Positions 32,214 to 43,372 of a stretch of 64,000 bases of DNA are shown here, one piece after another. Numbering within the stretch: the first letter of the stretch is position 1; each line of letters begins with the position of its first letter. This stretch comes from Wurfbainia villosa (Eukaryota > Streptophyta > Magnoliopsida > Zingiberales > Zingiberaceae). The notes under the pieces were generated by a model. It was not told the origin of the DNA. It was given only the letters and a program-made list of their open reading frames with translations, and ran no database searches. The DNA is taken from the NCBI GenBank assembly GCA_025175895.1, contig CM046006.1, positions 63,756,288 through 63,820,287 on the forward strand, in the 5' to 3' direction. The position numbers and the translations under genes are program-made.

Positions 32214-33920
32214 ATGGCCGACTCCAACATTCACCCACTGAAGTTCGAGGGGGAATTTACTTGGTGGAAGAAGCGAATGGAGGTATTTTTCGAAACCGAT
32301 TTCGAAATTCTATTAATAATGGAAAATAGTTTTGAGATATCTAGGGATGAAGAAGGGGAGCCATTGGAGAAATCAAGGTGGAGTAAGAGGCAAAGGGAAG
32401 AGTACTTGGCGAACTCAAAGGCAAAGCACCATCTCTACAATGTACTCCCTCAACAAGAAGTGAATCGGATAGGGGAATGTGCAAGTGCCAAGGAGATGTG
32501 GGAGAAACTCATAGAGATTCATGAAGGCACATTCGAGGCCAAACTAGCAAGGAGAGATGTCCTACGCTCCCAATTAAACAACATTAAACTCGAAAAGGGA
32601 GAGAAGGTAAAATCTCTACATTCTAGGTTTAAAGAAATTTTAATCGGTTTGACAAGTGTAGGGGAGAAGCTTTCCGACCGGGATATGGTAATGAAAGCTA
32701 TAGATGCCTTTCCCCGGTCCTCAAGATGGAGCTCAATGGTGGATTCTTTCTACATCTCCAAGAACCTAGAAGTTAGCACCTTGGAGGAATTCTTCTCCAC
32801 CATGGAGCTACATGAAACAAGGCTTGAAGGAGTAGTAGAAGAGCTAAGACTTCAACCATCAAGAGGAGTAACTTTAATAGCCAACAAGGGGAAGAAGAAG
32901 TTGGAGACTCCCTCCTCATCCGATGAAGCCTCCTCCTCCTCCATGGATAGCACGGAAGAAGCATACATGGTAAGGAAGGTAAGATGTGCTTTGAAGAATT
33001 TTAAATTTAATAAATCTAATGATAGGAGAAGAAGACCAAGGGGGAAGATAATTTGCTATAATTGCCAAGGAGAGGGGCACATAAGGGATAATTGTCCCCT
33101 CCTGAACAAGAGCAAAGAAGAGAGGAGGAAGAAAGAAGAAAAGAAGAAAAAGTGGAGCAAGAAGAAGGAAGAAGAGAAGAAAGTCAAGGAGAAAGGGAAG
33201 ACAAAAGCACTCAAAGCAAGGACATGGGATGATCTCTCTTCTTCATCATCATCATCCGAAGAAGAAGAACATGTCTACTCAAATCTTGCCCTAATGACAT
33301 TTGATGACCTAGCCTCCACCTCCTCCTCCGAACAAGAAAGATCAAGCACAAGTGAGGAGAGCTCTAGTGAAGGGGGAGGTTCATCATCATCCTCCTCATC
33401 CGAAGAAGAAGACATTGAGACTATGGTAATGAATCTCTCACCCAATAAAATAGTTTCCATGATTTCTAGCCTTACTAAGGATTTATTTAGGGATAAGAAA
33501 AAGAACAAGTACATGCTTGATTAAATTAAGGATCTAGAAAATAAATTAGAACAAGCATGTTTAAATGTTAATGATGATGCATGCTCACATGATAACTATA
33601 TGCCTTTCAATGTTAATGATGCATGCATTGAGGAAAATAGAGCTTTAAGGGAAAAGGTAGACCATTTGACCAAAGCCCTAGAAAAATTCACAATTGGCTC
33701 CAACACCCTTAACATGATTATAGGGAGCCAAAGGGCAAGCTTCAATAAGAAAGGCCTAGGATATAAGGGAAAAAATAATGAAAAGGCCTATAAATGCTTG
33801 ATTGCTAGGGGTCAAAGCAAAAATAAGACAATTGCTAGAAAATGGATCCCTAAGGAATGTTTAGTGAACCCCATAGGAAATAACTTGTATTGGGTTCCTA
33901 AATCCATCCTTAAGGGTTAG
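32214..33920 (+). pseudogene. Gag of element D with a single premature stop
   Basis: The frame starts MADSNIHPLKFEGEF about 50 bases after the PBS. It holds the complete copia gag domain (WWKKRMEVFF, KEMWEKLIEIHEGT, LHSRFKEIL, FPRSSRWSSMVDSF, STMELHETRLEG) and one knuckle, CYNCQGEGHIRDNC, at about residues 281-294. A Lys/Glu stretch, a long Ser/Glu acidic region and a C-terminal coiled coil follow, ending RKWIPKECLVNP and WVPKSILKG. The only break is TAA at 33522-33524 after YMLD. The I copy has CAA (Gln) there, so one C-to-T change explains it. It is otherwise full length. Confidence 0.9.
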
Positions 33921-35056
33921 GAAAATCCTAGGTTAGTCAACCATAGTGGACTTCACTTATATCATATGTTTTGGTTGACTTAGGATGGCGGGACTAAATT
34001 TTTGAAATAGTGTTGGGTGATGATAATGCACCCATAAATAGTTTAAATCATGCTTGACTTATTGTCATGTTTTTAATATCTAATGCATGATTACAAATTG
34101 ATAGATACATGTATTTCATGATCATAATGTGAAATTAATTCTTATATATTTTTATGATCATGTGGTATGTTAGGGTGATACTTAACCATGGGTAGAATTG
34201 CATGAATTTGAAGGTTACGTACATAAATACCTTTAGGAACATCTCACATTCACCATAAGGATAACTTTGATTGAAAACATAGTATGAGTGAGATGATAGG
34301 ATGATACAAATGGTCCACTAATGCCTATGACATTTAGATGGTCATTTTAAGTATCAAAATAGCAATAATAGACCAATCATGGGGAAGACTTATGTTTAAT
34401 TCATAGACATATTTCCCAAAGATCATGGTTGAATATTTCAAATGTTTTGAAAACCATTTCTTGTTTCATAAACTGAATTTTCATGTTTTGAAAAGCTTCA
34501 AGGCAAAACTAGGCTTTAAAATTGGTACAAACTTTAGATATTTTCCAACTTTTGAGATTTTGCCTAATTTTTGAAAATATAATGATTTTTCATGGAAAAC
34601 TATTTTTCATTTATAAAGGAACTTACAAGAAATGTGTTCCCCAAAATTTCATGATTTTTCAAATTTTATAGAATTTTTTATGCATTTCTGAAATTCAGTC
34701 CGAAAATCAAAAAAATCTTGAAATCAGAGTGCTAGTCGACTGGTAGTCTGAACCAGTCGACTGATCGACTGAAAACATTCCCAGTAACCTTCTTTTATCA
34801 TATTTTAAGGCATGATTTGGTGACTTTTGTTTCCTAGACTTGATTCCATGTTTGAATAACTTAGTTTAATCTTTTTGATGGTGTCAAAGGGGGAGAAATA
34901 TATATGTTTAAGTAAGTTATATTAAGGGGGAGAATTGCATTTAGGGGGAGTTTCATGTATTAAGGGGGAGAGATGATAATCATGTTTATTCACATGCTTT
35001 CTTACCTTAATATTTTTTATCAAATGTTTACCTAACTTAAACGGATTTCCACACAT
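33921..35056 (+). other. Non-coding 3' region of element D
   Basis: No pol remnant is visible. The region holds an inverted repeat (34240-34295), two CAGTCGACTG-like palindromes near 34735-34765, and five AGGGGGAG tracts between 34885 and 35070. It is homologous to the equivalent parts of G and I and resembles A bases 1-460. Confidence 0.8.
34240..34295 (+). other. CATCTCAC/GTGAGATG inverted repeat (element D)
   Basis: The arms are at 34240-34247 and 34288-34295 with a 40-nt loop containing ATAAGGATAACTTTGATTG; the 3' arm is followed by ATAGGAT. Confidence 0.8.
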
Positions 35057-35071
35057 CAAAAAGGGGGAGAT
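35057..35071 (+). promoter_or_regulatory. Polypurine tract of element D
   Basis: CAAAAAGGGGGAGAT abuts the 3' LTR. Further tracts at about 34888, 34925, 34944 and 34961 form the multi-PPT region. Confidence 0.88.
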
Positions 35072-36254
35072 TGTTAGGGCAATCAACCCGTGATATGGTT
35101 TTGATGTGTGTGGCAAAGGGTTTAAGTTAGGATGATTGGATTTGATATGTGCATTGGAGTCTTGCACAACTTAGTAATTCGCACATGGAGCTTTGGCAAG
35201 TGTCACCACTCACAACCTCGTGCTTGAGTCGGAGAAGGAGCATTGCAGAGCCGTGTGCTTGATGCTGCCGAGGGACCGCCGGATGAGATGACTTGAAGCG
35301 AAGCCAAGGAAGAAGACTTCGAGGGCAAGAGACGCGAAGGAGCATTGTAGAGCCGTACGCTTGATGTTGTCGAGGGACGTGGCCACGAACGAAGAGAGCT
35401 TCGGCGAGGGACTTCAAGTGAGATGAGAGAATGAGTGAATTGTAAGTAGCTCATTAGGTGAACTTGGCCGAATGACTGAGTGTCGGAGGCTCGACCGCAA
35501 GGGTTGAGATTTACCCGACCTCCGGAAGCTAAAACGGATGTAAGGTTTGAGTTTTACCCGATCGCTTCCAAGTCGACGGCAATCGACCGTGTTAGTCGCC
35601 GATCATGTCGACATCACCGATCGCTTAAGGGAAGCAATCGACTGATAGCACTGTGCACAGGCACAGAAGCTAGTCGAGCTCGCGGGTCACTCGACTGGAA
35701 GTCGACATCAGTCGACTGATCATATGACTGTTGGAGAATCGACCACAGATCCCGCGAATCTGACCTGGTCAGAAGCCGTTGGAGTCGACATCAGTCGACT
35801 GATGAAAGCATCAGTCGACTGATAGTGCTCAACGGGAAGAATTGCTTCCTCTCTATAAAAAGAGAGGGTGGGGGCTTATAGATGGTTAATCTTCATGCTC
35901 AAAACATTCTCCTAAGTGCCCCACAAAGTTCAAACTCCTTCTTCTAGTTTTCTTTCATATTTATTGTAAAAGAAGGAGTGATCTCTTGTTGTAAAGGTTT
36001 ACCTCCACCTTGCTTGGGCTAAAGGGAGAGACCAATAGTGGATTGGTTGCAGAGTCATTCACCGGAGACGAATCGGACCATGGATTAGCAACGAGGTCGT
36101 GAACCACGTTATATCTTGTTTGTTAGCATTGTTTATCTTTTGTTTGTTTCTTAATTGTCTTTGTTTTATATTTTCGCTTGCGCTAACGTTACTTGTAGAC
36201 AATTAAGAACGACTTCCGCTCGTACACGAAAGAGGGCTATTCACCCCCCTCTAG
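35072..36254 (+). repeat. 3' LTR of element D, right end truncated
   Basis: It begins TGTTAGGGCAATCAACC and matches the 5' LTR to CACCCCCCTCTAG, then departs into gypsy sequence about 24 bases before the expected end. A block at about 35552-35640 is strongly diverged from 31412-31530 of the 5' LTR. TATAAAAA is at 35854-35861. Confidence 0.88.
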
Positions 36255-37162
36255 CCATCCATCACCATCCTTGTGTGACTTGCAAGGCCGTCAATGGTGG
36301 CCTTCAAGTCTCTGAGTGATTCCTCTATTTTCTGATGTTGGCGACGAAATTCCTCATTGGCCTTAGTTTGGGTAGCAATGAAGTCTTCCATCATTAATTC
36401 TAGTCTAGACTTCTGTTGTTGCTGCCCATTGCCCTGCTGCTGCCCATACCCTCCTGATGGTTGGAAATTCCTCGAGTTATTCTTATAGGAGAAATTTGGA
36501 TGATTCCTCCATCCGGGATTGTAGGTACTGAAGTATGGGTTGTTGGGCCTTAGATTGTAGTCCCGAACCGCATCAACATGCTCAATCTGCTCTTCTGAGG
36601 TTCCCTGCCCTCCATAGTTGTCCTCCCGATATGCTACTGCTCCTTCTCCAAAGTCAATGGACGCACATGCAGATATAGGATTCAAAGAGTCAAAATGTTT
36701 GCTAAGTGCCTCCATCCTTGTGGTTAAGTGGTCAACGGAGTTGACAACATATTGTTCTGCCGCAGGAGCTAGGTAACCACGTTCGGAAGCCCATTGATGG
36801 TGGTTCTGGGCCACCTCTTCTATTAGTTCTTCTGCTTCCTCTATGGTCTTATTCATAAGTACTTCTCCTGCAGTAGAATCCAGGGACATCTTCGTGGCGT
36901 ACGTGTCCGTAGGGACTCCATTTATCTTCATTGTCAAACAGGTTTCTAAGAATGTCTCTAGGTGCCGATTCGGGTCTTCAGTCGCAGCTCCCTCAAATTG
37001 ACTCTGCTGGACCATATGTATCAGTGCTAGTTTCAGTTCAAAGTTATTTGCCGAAATGGATGGTCCAACTATACTCGGCCTAAATCCTCTAGCGCTAGGA
37101 GCTGTGTAATCCCGTAGAGATCGACTACCTATATGTACTTCGGATGCAGCTTAGTCCTCCAT
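36255..37162 (-). pseudogene. Gag of a Ty3/gypsy (Athila/Tat-like) element, partial
   Basis: The likely start is the minus-strand ATG at 37160-37162, with a stop three codons later. The frame is then open from there to the D junction. The N-terminal domain reads to LTMKINGVPTD. About 100-110 residues usual in the family, the RLRLFPFSL part onward, are missing in frame, and it resumes at KMSLDSTAGEVLMNKTIEEAEELIEE. A Gln/Gly/Asn-rich region (SGGYGQQQGNGQQQQ) and a coiled coil follow. The final stop is supplied by D LTR sequence, so the C-terminus is artificial. No zinc knuckle is seen. Confidence 0.78.
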
Positions 37163-37513
37163 CCTCTTCTGCTATGCTTTCCGGCAATGATAGGTTCGTT
37201 TAATTTCTAAATCGATCAAAATCAGGCCTTCTGATCCTAAGCATCTAAGCATACGAATAACCGAGCAACAAAAATTAAGAGTGCCACCTAATTCTAAGAA
37301 ACAGGAAATAAACAAATCTAGCTAACAAAATCAAAGAGGCAATAAGGAAATAGAAAACTACTACTAAAATAAAAATAAAAACTAAATATAAATATATAAA
37401 ATATAAAACTAAAGTAAATGAAGCAAACTAAATAGAAAATTGAACAAGTAAATAAATCTAATCCTAAGTCCGATCCAATTTTCCACTTCTTGATTCGATA
37501 TCGAATTAATCAG
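37163..37513 (-). other. Leader of element L
   Basis: This AT-rich, A-rich untranslated DNA lies between the PBS and gag of L. I see nothing else in it. Confidence 0.55.
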
Positions 37514-37531
37514 TCCCTGGCAACGACACCA
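37514..37531 (-). promoter_or_regulatory. Probable primer-binding site of element L
   Basis: The minus strand reads TGGTGTCGTTGCCAGGGA, close to the TGGCGCCGTTGCCGGGGA form common in Athila/Tat elements. All differences are C-to-T or G-to-A. Confidence 0.65.
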
Positions 37532-37538
37532 AAAACTT

Positions 37539-38463
37539 GATGCACGCGAATGCGACCTCAAGTCTCGCTATGGATACCGTCGAGGACTTGAAGTGTGCGC
37601 TCGTGCTCAATGCCTGCAAGTGCATGGATGTCGTCAAGTAATAAAAAGATTATCGATCCCACAGGGACTGAGATTCGAGTATCGATTTGTTCAGTGGATG
37701 TTATTGTTCGGAAGTCAATCTAAAGGTTGCGATTGTGAGGGTTGTCGGTGGACTGAACTCTAGTACGGTGTCACACGGAGGAAGAAAAGAGCTTGCCACG
37801 AGATCTTTAAAAAGGATTCTAGGACTTCGATTTCGCTTGTGTGTCGCAAAACATGCTATCAACTGGGCGTTGTCTAAACGTCTAACTATGGTCTTGTGGA
37901 AGGGACATCATACACTCTCTCAATGAGCCACCGCATCTATCGGGAGCTATATCTGCCTTACAAGGACAGGATAGGCAGTACGAGGATGCCAAATCAATCC
38001 CTGCGACGAACCATTTCCAGTTCTATCGCATCCTTTTACCCACGGTTACAGGAGATTAGGTTTACCCCTAGGTTCCTTGTATAAATCTCCTAAATCTTAG
38101 ATACGAGGGTTGTCACCCCTCGTATCGCCTAAGCACAGTAGATAGAAAACCAAATACACATTGATATTTTAATAAACAAATCCCAATTGCAAATTCAAAC
38201 TCAAAAACAAAATTCAATTTGTAGCAACATATCATATGCACACAAGCTACTCCCTAATCCTAGAATCGAAGAAACTACTCCATAGATAGGAGAGGAGAAT
38301 CACAAGGCATATTCATGTTCGAATTAATCATAAATAAAATGCAAGAACAGGAAGTTACAATGCCGATGTGGCCTTCTCTCCGGCGTTGAAGTGCAGAACT
38401 TGGATCTCCGATGACGTTCTTCCTCCCCGTTGTGAGTTTCCGAAGCTTTTTAGGGCTTCGGTG
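37539..38463 (-). repeat. Partial LTR of element L
   Basis: The plus strand starts TGATGCACGCGAATGCGACC after the PBS and continues to 38463, where F begins. The segment GTAATAAAAAGATTATCGATCCCACAGGGAC is of a kind often seen at gypsy LTR/leader borders. The left limit is inferred from the PBS. Confidence 0.6.
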
Positions 38464-39492
38464 TGTTGGATCGAAACGAATCGCTAGAGGGGGGGGGGGT
38501 GAATAGAATTTGTGAAAACTTTTCTTTTTCGACGATCAAAACCAAGTACGCAGCAAAAAACTAAAAGACAAACACAAGAAAGACACAAAGCTTTTTTACT
38601 TGGTTCACAGTCCACTGACTGCTAATCCAAGGCCCTGCGATCCTTGATCGCTTCCGAAGGGCAACAACTAAAAGTCTCTTCCTCGTTGGAGGTAAGAGAC
38701 AAGACGATTACAATGATTATAAGGCCGATAACCACCTGACCGATCCTTATACAAATTAAGTACAGAAAGATAATAATAATACCGATAATTAATTAGAAGA
38801 CGGCGCACGGTCGGAGTAGCATTGTAGCACAAAGGAGAGCACGAGCACTTGAGATATTCTTTTATTTAAGTTTGAGTCCTTCCCTCCTTTTATAGATTTG
38901 CGCCTTGGAATTTGTCCCGATCCAGATCCAAAATTCGTGGATCTTATCTTGAGGTAGTGGCTTATCTTATCCTGAGGTGGCAGCATCAATCTCTATCTCT
39001 TTGACCTTGTGAACCGGGCTGATTCATCGACATCAGTCGACTGATTCTCTTAGTAGTTGACTGCCTTCAGTCAATTGCTGACATCTCCAGTCGACTGCTG
39101 CACTTGAGAATTCCTGCAACACAAGGTTAGCACAATAGATGCATAATGTCATGCAGTGTGATAGTCCTTTGACTGTCCAATCTCGACTTTGGCATTCCTC
39201 CGGAAGCCTTAGTTGGATCGACGCCTAGGATTGTCCTCTAACTGAGGATGCGTCCTTACCACCGCTCCACACCCAGAGCTTACCTTTGGTCCTCTTGACC
39301 TGTTGCTTAGCTTTCGGTCACCACCGAGGTTCCTCGACTCCTCGAGGTTCTCCTAGTGTTGCTCGACCTTTGGCTTAGCTTAAACACTTCCTGCACACTT
39401 AGCATATCACATAAGATAATAAAATAGCTTAACTTTGAATCTTTACCATCATCAAAACCAAGGTTTGATTATCTAGTGCCCCTACACCAACA
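38464..39492 (-). repeat. 3' LTR of element F
   Basis: In element sense it begins TGTTGGTGTAGGGGC and ends TTTCGATCCAACA. The plus strand has a run of 12 G at about 38490. A minus-strand TATAAAAG is at 38887-38894. Confidence 0.87.
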
Positions 39493-39510
39493 ATCTCTCC
39501 CTTTTTGATC
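39493..39510 (-). promoter_or_regulatory. Polypurine tract of element F
   Basis: The minus strand reads GATCAAAAAGGGAGAGAT next to the 3' LTR. More tracts lie near 39585, 39600, 39672, 39997 and 40135. Confidence 0.85.
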
Positions 39511-40990
39511 TATGGCAAACCAATTTAAAGTTAAGAGAAAATAAGCAATAAGCATTGAACAATCATTTTTCAAAACCTCCCCCTTAAGGGTACCTCCCCC
39601 TTAACCCTAGGTCAGTTTTGAAAAACAATTACTTTTTGGAAAAAAAGGTAAGTAACCTCTTAACTTTTTCCTCTCTCCCCCTTTGACATATATCAAAAAT
39701 AACTTTATGAGGGGTGCATTGTTAAGGTTAACATTTGCCAAGAAATAGAATTTTTAAACATTCTAATCAATTTGATTTAATATATTCAACTCCCTTTAAT
39801 ACTTAAGAGTTTAGGTTTCTAGATCCTGCACCAACAATGTATATCCTAGGTTAGGATGTGACCCTCTAACCTTTAACATTGTTATAAAATTTTGAGATTT
39901 TTTTTTAAAAAGAACATTTTAAAGGCTCATGTCTATTGGGTTTTATACCAAACTAGAGGTAGCTAGATACTAAGCTTGTCCAACTTAAGTCTTCTCTCCC
40001 CCTTGGCATATTATCAAAAGAAGGATTTAAATTTAGAAAGTATTGGCGATTTTTCTTTAAAAAATATTTTTTTAAATTTTTTTCTTTTAAAATTTTTTTT
40101 TAACAACTTTTGTGATGATTATCCAATTAGAACCTCCCCCTTAACCTAACATCCTTGTTAGCCACAAGGAAGGCTTATCTAGAGGGTCTCCCCTTTTGTC
40201 TAACAAACTCTTAGGATATCCTTGTTGGCCACAAGGAAGGCTCACCTAAGTGTCCAGAGGGTCTAGGTGTCTAAAGTTGACCTAAATTTAGGCGTTGATG
40301 TTAATTGACTAACCATCATTTTAAGAAGCATAGTTGTTTTGAAAACTACGTATAACTACACACAACAATCATGACAACCAATAAAAATAGTTTTAAGAAT
40401 CTATTTATGTGTATATAAATTTTGAAATCATTTTCAAAACCATTTTCAATTTGTTGTCCCTATCATCTCACCCATTCTACATGATCAACCAAATTATCCT
40501 TATAGGTATTGTGAGATGAATTTAATTTAATGCCTTAGAAATTAATTAACCTTGGGTTAGATTCGGATTTAACCTTTAGTTAGTTAAGTGAACATTTCAA
40601 AAGAGGGCTTCCAGGTCGTGGCGAGGCACAGGAGCCTTCTTTGATCGGAACAACGCCCACTTCCTTAGACAAAGCCAACTTAGGAAATTACACACTTAAT
40701 TCACTTAGGGTTACATCCTGGTCTAACTAGTTTAGGATGTGGTGAGGTAGCTTCAGTTAGTTCTACTTAGTTAAATGCACCAAACTAGATACTCCTTATC
40801 CAACTCGGATACACTTGACTTCGTTTCCTTAATGTACTATCATCTCACCGCGTTCTGATACTATGTTGTCAAGATTAATTAATTATTTTTTATCTAATCA
40901 TTCTATGAGAGTTAATTTAAAACTAGTATGTATGACACATGACAAAATAAGCATGAAAATGATATGTATGCATGAGCAAGCTACATTCAA
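39511..40990 (-). other. Non-coding region of element F
   Basis: No gene is visible. It holds several polypurine tracts, an inverted repeat (40464-40518) and, near 40610-40680, a segment shared with J (56040-56130) and K (63380-63460), for example TTGATCGGAACAACG.CCACTTCC. Confidence 0.75.
40464..40518 (-). other. CATCTCAC/GTGAGATG inverted repeat (element F)
   Basis: The arms are at 40464-40471 and 40511-40518 with a 39-nt loop. In element sense the 3' arm is followed by ATAGGGAC. Confidence 0.78.
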
Positions 40991-42109
40991 TCAATTTAAA
41001 GAAATGGTTGTTTTTTTGGGCAGACTTTTATTTGTTCCATAGTCATAAGATACTTTATTATAATTAGGTTTATAGATTTTAGTGTCTTGATTTTTGGTTA
41101 GCTTAGACTTATAACCCAAGTCTACATATTTATTAGTTGAATTTTTAAAAGTTGAAGGTTTAATTACTAGATTATTAATTCGTGTATAATCAAATGGTAC
41201 TCTATTATAATTAATTTTATTGGTTTGATTATCTAATTTTGAATTTTTAATTAAGTTAGATTGTGAATTATTTAAAATAGGATTATTAGAATTTTTCAAA
41301 ATAATATTATTAGACTTTTTCAAGATAAGATTATTAGACTTTTTAAAAGTAGAATTATTAGAATTTTTCAAGATAAGATTATTAGACTTTTTAAAGGTAG
41401 AATTATTCAAGATAAGATTATTAGAATTTTAAAGGTAGAATTATTATTAGAATTATTTAAGATAAGATTGTTAGAGTTTTTAAAGGTAGAATTATTATTA
41501 GAATTATTTAGATTATCTTTGGAATTTTTTAAAGTTAATTTCGAATTTTTTATTGTTGAATTTTTCAAAACAGAATTTTTTAATTCAGAATTATCTAGAT
41601 CAAGGATTTGATGATTCTGTCCTATGGTTTGATTATTCTGATCAAGGTTTGATTATTCTGATTAAGACCTAGGTTGGTTTTATCCTTGACTTGATCTAGA
41701 TCTATGTTGATCAAACTAAATATTTGATTAATCTCTTGGTTAATTTTATCAAATGTTAGATTAATTTGATCATTTTCTTCCATGATATTGTTAGTATTAT
41801 TATTTAAACTAATTAAATTTGAATTAATTAATTTTATATTAGTTGAATTATTAATTATATTAATTAATTGACAACAATTACACAATTTATCTAAATTATC
41901 AACTATTATAAAACTCAAATTTTCAAAATTATTAACTTTACTAACCTTTTTTTTCCGAACACCGATTCTTGTAGTGACCGTATCTTCCGCACCCGAAGCA
42001 CTTGATATGCTCCTTGTTCTTTCGGACTCCTGGCAATGGTGTCTCCTTTGTCGCCGGTTGCGCCGTTCGAGTCTTACGAGTAGGACACTTATTTTTATAG
42101 TGTCCTCTC
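40991..42109 (-). pseudogene. Gag of element F, C-terminal part
   Basis: Reading on the minus strand from the G insertion, a partial first knuckle (RGHYKNKCPTRKT) precedes a complete one, CFGCGRYGHYKNRC, encoded at 41959-42000. After frame breaks an Asn/Ile-rich segment (41622-41918) appears, then a frame (40991-41410) with 8-residue repeats such as NNLILKNS and NNSTFKKS. Conserved tail motifs YNRVPFDY and YNKVSYDYGTN correspond to YHSVPFDY in B. The composition is extremely AT- and Asn-rich. The protein is broken. Confidence 0.75.
41267..41522 (-). repeat. 24-nt tandem repeat in F gag
   Basis: About ten imperfect 24-base units encode alternating NNSTFKKS and NNLILKNS octapeptides. Boundaries are approximate. 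Confidence 0.7.
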
Positions 42110-43355
42110 TGTTGGAATGTCGGTGGTCAGCTAGAGGGGGGGGGGTGAATAGCCTTTCGCGTGTACGGTGGGATTTGCTCGTTGCTTAATCATCTACAAA
42201 CTCGGTTAGCACAGTGGAATACTAAAATCAAAGACAATTAAGTAAATGCAAGAAGTAAAGGAAATCAAACACTAACACAATTGCGTAATGTGGTTAACGA
42301 CCTTGCCGCTAATCCACAGACCGATTCATTCCAGGTGAATCATGCCTAAACCTTCACTATTCTCTCCTTGGCATCAAGCAAGGTGGAGGTAAACTTTTTC
42401 TTACAAGATCACTCCCTCTTACAATAAGATTGAAATAAAAGCTAGTAAGAGGAGTAGAATTTGTTTGGGCACTTGTGAGGATGTTTAGGAATAAAGCATT
42501 AGCCTCCCAAGATAACCCAAGGCTTCTTTTTATAGAGAAGCCTTTCTTCCCGTTGGGCAGCTAGCAGTCGACTGATGCCCCGATCAGTCGACTTTCACTG
42601 TAGCCATTGCCCTCTAACGACTTCTTGCACGTTGGATTTCATCCAATGACTCCCAAATCAGTCGACTGATCATCCCATCAGTCGACTGATGGAGCCAACA
42701 GTCGAGTGCTCGAAACGAGCAGTCGACTCTCCAACATTCTATGCATGAAACCCTCGACATCACCGATCGCTCCTCGCGGATCGATGGAGTTAGGAAGTGG
42801 ATCGCCACAAGTGCGATCGTTCGACCATAACTTGGACTCGAACACGAGTCGAGTCTCTAGTCGACTTGGATCAGTTGACTGCTACCTATAGCAGTCGACT
42901 GGTGTTGGGAAAACCCATCTGACACTTAGCCAATTGGCCAAGTTCACCTAATGAGCTACCCTGTCCTAGGTTACATTCGCTCACTCTCATTCCCTTGGAG
43001 TCCCTCGCCTTCGAAGTTCTCTTCGTCCGACCACGTCCCTCGGATGCGCCAAGCGCACGGGTTCGCAGCGCCATCCTTTGTGTCTCACCCTGAAGTCTAC
43101 TTCCTTCGGCTTCACTCCAGTGCTCCTCGTCCGACGGTCCCTCGGATGCACCAAGCGCACAACTTCTGCAATGCATCTTTCACCGACTCAAGGACCGAGT
43201 CATGAGAGGTGAATCTTGCCAATGCTATCATCATCCATGTGCGAATTACTAAGTCCTGCACAACTTCAACGCACATATTAAATCCATAACAATCATAACT
43301 TAAACCCTTTGCCACACACATCAAAACCACATCACATGGATTGATTGCTCTAAAA
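42110..43355 (-). repeat. 3' LTR of element G
   Basis: The plus strand starts TGTTGGAATGTCGGTGG. The other end, in element sense, reads TTTTAGAGCAATC where D has TGTTAGGGCAATC, so the terminal TG is mutated. CAGTCGACTG-type palindromes are at about 42565-42670 and 42890; a minus-strand TATAAAAA is near 42527-42534. Confidence 0.85.
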
Positions 43356-43372
43356 ATCTCCCCCTTTTTGAT
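43356..43372 (-). promoter_or_regulatory. Polypurine tract of element G
   Basis: The plus strand ATCTCCCCCTTTTTGAT is the complement of the D tract. Further tracts lie near 43455, 43480, 43498 and 43530. Confidence 0.85.

Larger units (their letters stand above)
30932..36254 (+). mobile_element. Element D: gag-only Sirevirus with both LTRs
   Basis: The 5' LTR, PBS, gag, non-coding region, multiple polypurine tracts and 3' LTR are present, with no pol domain. The five bases before it are GGAAT. The matching duplication is absent on the right because the last 24 bases or so of the 3' LTR are missing and a gypsy fragment is joined there. G and I are two further copies of this family. Confidence 0.9.
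36255..38463 (-). mobile_element. Element L: Ty3/gypsy fragment, Athila/Tat type
   Basis: On the minus strand it holds a partial LTR, a PBS-like site and a gag start. The gag wording (SLRDYTAPSA, FELKLALIHMVQQSQF, EDPNRHLETFLE) is that of Athila/Tat-type elements. The 3' side is lost at the junction with D and the LTR is cut by F at 38464. The gypsy context is unlike the copia neighbours. Confidence 0.8.
38464..42109 (-). mobile_element. Element F: pol-less Sirevirus, 5' part beyond G
   Basis: It has a 3' LTR, multiple polypurine tracts, non-coding DNA and a gag C-terminus on the minus strand. There is no protease, integrase, RT or RNase H between gag and the 3' LTR. G cuts gag at 42110; the 5' LTR must lie beyond the window. 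A segment at about 40610-40680 matches the gag-pol spacer of J and K, so F may be a pol-deleted derivative of that family. Confidence 0.82.

Noticed and set aside
38480..38505. Runs of 8-12 G/C near LTR ends as possible quadruplex signals
   Set aside because: They lie at the conserved CACCCCCCTCTAG part of Sirevirus LTRs and vary in length, more likely by slippage or sequencing error.
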